Shown: positions 6,178 through 7,903 of the stretch, one piece after another
Layout of the letters: the number at the start of each line of letters is the position of its first letter
Numbering within the stretch: position 1 is the first letter of the stretch
Assembly: GCA_900552255.1 (NCBI GenBank)
Contig: URZF01000061.1
Span: 1 to 7,903, forward strand
DNA: 7,903 nt
Source of the DNA: an uncultured Eubacteriales bacterium
Lineage (GTDB): Bacteria > Bacillota > Clostridia > Oscillospirales > CAG-272
Direction of reading: 5' to 3'
Notes under the pieces: model-generated
What the model saw: only the letters and a program-made list of their open reading frames with translations
Told to the model about the DNA's origin: nothing
Database searches by the model: none
Program-made: the position numbers and the translations under genes

Positions 6178-6633
6178 ATGACACCGGAAATTTATTTGAC
6201 AAAAAGCACCGAGGAGACGGAAATGCTCGGATTTGAATTTTCAAAAGCCCTGAATGCCGGCGACTTTGTCGCCATGTTCGGCGATCTCGGCGTCGGAAAA
6301 ACAGCGTTCATCCGCGGTGCGGCACACCATCTCGCACCGAGCGCGCGAGTCCAAAGTCCGACTTATACGATCGTAAACGAGTATCCCGGAAAAATTCCCG
6401 TCTACCATTTCGACATGTACCGCATCGACGATGAGGAATCGCTTTATGCGACGGGATATTACGATTATACCGGCGGCGACGGCATCTGCTTTGCCGAATG
6501 GAGTGAAAAAATCCTCCCGTGGCTGCCGGCAGGATATATCGCCGTCACGATCGAAAAGACAGGCACCGACACGGAGGTCCGGCGCATTACCATCGACCGC
6601 ACGCCCGGAAAAGGAGGCGCTGAGCAGAAATGA
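6178..6633 (+). CDS. tsaE: tRNA threonylcarbamoyladenosine biosynthesis ATPase TsaE
   Basis: TsaE is the small P-loop ATPase that binds the TsaB-TsaD complex and is needed for repeated cycles of t6A synthesis at A37 of tRNAs reading ANN codons. In 151 residues I see the Walker A motif GDLGVGKT (35-42), SPTYTIVNEY (60-69), which is the family's switch region, HFDMYR (77-82) and the EWSE motif (107-110) near the catalytic site. Length fits the family. The ATG at 6178 is chosen because it aligns with the family start TEETEMLG...; upstream in-frame codons run into the nifS gene, and the ribosome binding site is weak. It starts 22 bases after the desulfurase stop, and its own stop overlaps the tsaB start by four bases (ATGA), so TsaE and TsaB are likely made in step. 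Confidence 0.97.
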   Translation: MTPEIYLTKSTEETEMLGFEFSKALNAGDFVAMFGDLGVGKTAFIRGAAHHLAPSARVQSPTYTIVNEYPGKIPVYHFDMYRIDDEESLYATGYYDYTGGDGICFAEWSEKILPWLPAGYIAVTIEKTGTDTEVRRITIDRTPGKGGAEQK

Positions 6634-7334
6634 AAATACTGGCAATCGACACCTCGGCGACCGTCGCCTCGGCATCCCTCTGCGAGGACGACGAGCCCAT
6701 CGCCGTCTATTCTCAAAAATCCGGACTCACCCACAGCCAAACCATACTTCCCATGATACGGGACCTCATGAGGAATACGGGAATGACAATCGACGACATC
6801 GACATGATGGCGGTTTCCGCAGGTCCCGGCTCGTTCACCGGCGTGCGCATCGGCATCTCTACTATCAAGGGGCTTGCATTCGGCAAAAACAAGATCTGCG
6901 TCGGCGTCTCTACGCTGGAGGCCATGGCGTGGAGCATCGCGTCTTTCTGCATCGACGCGCTCGTTTGTCCCGTCATGGACGCAAGGCGCGGACAGCTGTA
7001 TACGGCGGTCTTTAAGCCGTATGACGGAAAGCTGATTCGATTGATGCCGGACAGTCTGATCTCGGCGGAGGAGCTCTCGGAAAGGCTCGATGCTTATGAC
7101 AAGCCGGTTTATTTCACCGGCGACGGTTACGGAATCATAGAGGCAATGTCTCCGTCCTTCATGAGGGAAACGCCCAAGCACGCAAGATGGCAAAGCGGAT
7201 ACGGCGTCGCGATAGCGGCGCTTGAAAGCTATCGTCTTGCCGAGGACAAATCGATCTTTACGGATGTCCTTTTGAGACCGGAATATCTGCGTCCGTCGCA
7301 GGCAGAACGCGAGCTCGCCGGGCATACCATATAA
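6630..7334 (+). CDS. tsaB: tRNA threonylcarbamoyladenosine biosynthesis protein TsaB
   Basis: TsaB is the non-catalytic actin-fold partner of TsaD; it holds TsaD and TsaE together to make t6A37. The 234-residue protein opens with LAIDTSA (4-10), has LTHSQ (33-37) and the family hallmark AGPGSFTGVRIG (64-75), then MDARRGQLYTAVF (116-128). The C-terminal half is variable, as usual, and ends with a LLRPEYLRPSQAE segment typical of the family. A strong AAGGAGG at 6611-6617 lies 12 bases before the ATG, and the start overlaps the tsaE stop as ATGA. In many Firmicutes rimI and tsaD follow tsaB; here rpiB follows after a 48-base gap, so tsaD must be encoded elsewhere. The gap holds a weak five-base-pair hairpin (7348-7363) without a T-run, so transcription probably continues. 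Confidence 0.96.
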   Translation: MKILAIDTSATVASASLCEDDEPIAVYSQKSGLTHSQTILPMIRDLMRNTGMTIDDIDMMAVSAGPGSFTGVRIGISTIKGLAFGKNKICVGVSTLEAMAWSIASFCIDALVCPVMDARRGQLYTAVFKPYDGKLIRLMPDSLISAEELSERLDAYDKPVYFTGDGYGIIEAMSPSFMRETPKHARWQSGYGVAIAALESYRLAEDKSIFTDVLLRPEYLRPSQAERELAGHTI

Positions 7335-7382
7335 AAATTATGTCATTTCCGGAAAAGACCGGAGAAAAGAGAGGAACAAAAT

Positions 7383-7820
7383 ATGGCGACAAAACTCGCA
7401 ATCGCGTCGGATCATGCCGGCGTGGATTACAAAAAAAGGCTCATCGAGCATCTCGAAAAGCAGGGATACGACTGCATCAATCTCGGAACCGATACGGAAG
7501 AATCCGTGGATTATCCGGTATATGCCGACCGCGTATGCGGAAAAATAACGAGCGGCGAATGTGAACTCGGCATTCTGATCTGCGGGACCGGTATCGGCAT
7601 GAGCATCGCCGCGAACAAGCACAGAGGGATCCGCGCGGCGCTCTGCTCCGATACGGAATCCGCCGCGCTCACCCGTCAGCACAACGATGCCAATGTTTTG
7701 TGTCTCGGCGCGCGTATCCTTCCCTTTGAAAAAGCGGTACAGGTCACGGACGCTTTCCTTAACGCCGAGTTCCTCGGCGGACGGCACCAAAGGAGAGTCG
7801 ATATGCTGGAATCCTTTTGA
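7383..7820 (+). CDS. rpiB: Ribose-5-phosphate isomerase B (RpiB/LacAB family)
   Basis: RpiB interconverts ribose 5-phosphate and ribulose 5-phosphate in the non-oxidative pentose phosphate pathway, supplying ribose for nucleotides. The 145-residue length is typical. Key motifs are ASDHAG (8-13) with D10 and H11 at the active site, the catalytic base C67 in LICGTGIGMSIAANK (65-79), the anion-binding loop GTGIG, RQHNDANVL (98-106), where H100 helps open the sugar ring, and GGRHQRRVDM (132-141) for phosphate binding. C67 marks it as a Cys-type RpiB, as in Escherichia coli, unlike the Ser form that I recall for some Gram-positives. GAGG lies 8 bases before the ATG. Members of this family also include allose 6-phosphate, galactose 6-phosphate and related isomerases; without sugar-uptake genes nearby, housekeeping RpiB is the most likely role. 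It is the last gene in the window and appears to close the operon. Confidence 0.97.
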   Translation: MATKLAIASDHAGVDYKKRLIEHLEKQGYDCINLGTDTEESVDYPVYADRVCGKITSGECELGILICGTGIGMSIAANKHRGIRAALCSDTESAALTRQHNDANVLCLGARILPFEKAVQVTDAFLNAEFLGGRHQRRVDMLESF

Positions 7821-7859
7821 AGCCTGACAATCAAAATTTACAAGAACCAAGATTGCATA

Positions 7860-7888
7860 TTGACTTTTTCTCGACAGAATGCTATAAT
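7860..7888 (+). promoter_or_regulatory. Near-consensus sigma-A promoter with extended -10, reading out of the window
   Basis: A -35 element TTGACT (7860-7865, one mismatch) and a perfect -10 element TATAAT (7883-7888) are spaced by exactly 17 bases, with TGC before the -10 giving the extended TGn form. The predicted start is near 7895, so the transcript lies almost wholly beyond the right edge. The promoter lies about 40 bases after the rpiB stop, in AT-rich sequence. It marks the start of a new unit, or an added promoter for genes downstream. Confidence 0.8.
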
Positions 7889-7903
7889 AATTGTGTAAAA
7901 AAT

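Noticed and set aside
7348..7363. Hairpin TCCGG-AAAAGA-CCGGA between tsaB and rpiB as a terminator.
   Set aside because: The stem has only five base pairs and no T-run follows; it lies just before the rpiB ribosome binding site.

Overview
This window looks like a stretch of chromosome from an endospore-forming, Clostridia-like Firmicute. The evidence is the spmA-spmB sporulation pair, the long SRP RNA of Bacillus/Clostridium type that carries an Alu domain, the gene order SRP RNA-dnaX-ybaB-recR (the order known from Bacillus subtilis), strong purine-rich ribosome binding sites and sigma-A type promoters. Coding sequence is rich in G and C at third positions, while promoters and leaders are AT-rich. 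That would fit a higher-GC gut-type Clostridia lineage, but the genus cannot be fixed from the sequence alone. There are no mobile elements, CRISPR arrays, tRNA or rRNA genes, or prophage genes.

Layout. (1) Positions 94-1277, plus strand: spmA and spmB, two membrane proteins of spore maturation, joined by a one-base TAATG overlap. (2) Positions 1274-4209, minus strand: one transcription unit with a sigma-A promoter (4214-4242), the large SRP RNA (about 3915-4194), dnaX (polymerase III tau/gamma subunit), ybaB/ebfC (nucleoid-associated protein) and recR (recombination mediator). recR and spmB meet tail to tail, and their stop codons share the palindrome TTAA at 1274-1277. (3) Positions 4311-7820, plus strand: a promoter with a consensus -35 and an extended -10, then an unrecognised lipoprotein, a NifS/IscS-type cysteine desulfurase, tsaE, tsaB and rpiB, all closely spaced and probably co-transcribed. 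(4) Positions 7860-7888: another near-consensus promoter reading out of the right edge.

How the genes work together. The minus-strand unit joins protein targeting (SRP RNA) to replication and repair (DnaX, YbaB, RecR). The plus-strand unit has a translation and tRNA-modification core: TsaE and TsaB make t6A37 with TsaD and TsaC, which lie elsewhere, and the desulfurase supplies sulfur for tRNA thiolation or Fe-S clusters. An isomerase of the pentose phosphate pathway follows. The lipoprotein at the head of this unit is the only gene of unknown role.

I found no convincing undescribed system. The items most worth a second look are the lipoprotein, the long closing helix of the SRP RNA precursor whose 5' arm starts at the predicted transcription start, the uncertain and perhaps non-canonical spmA start, and the shared stop codons of spmB and recR.
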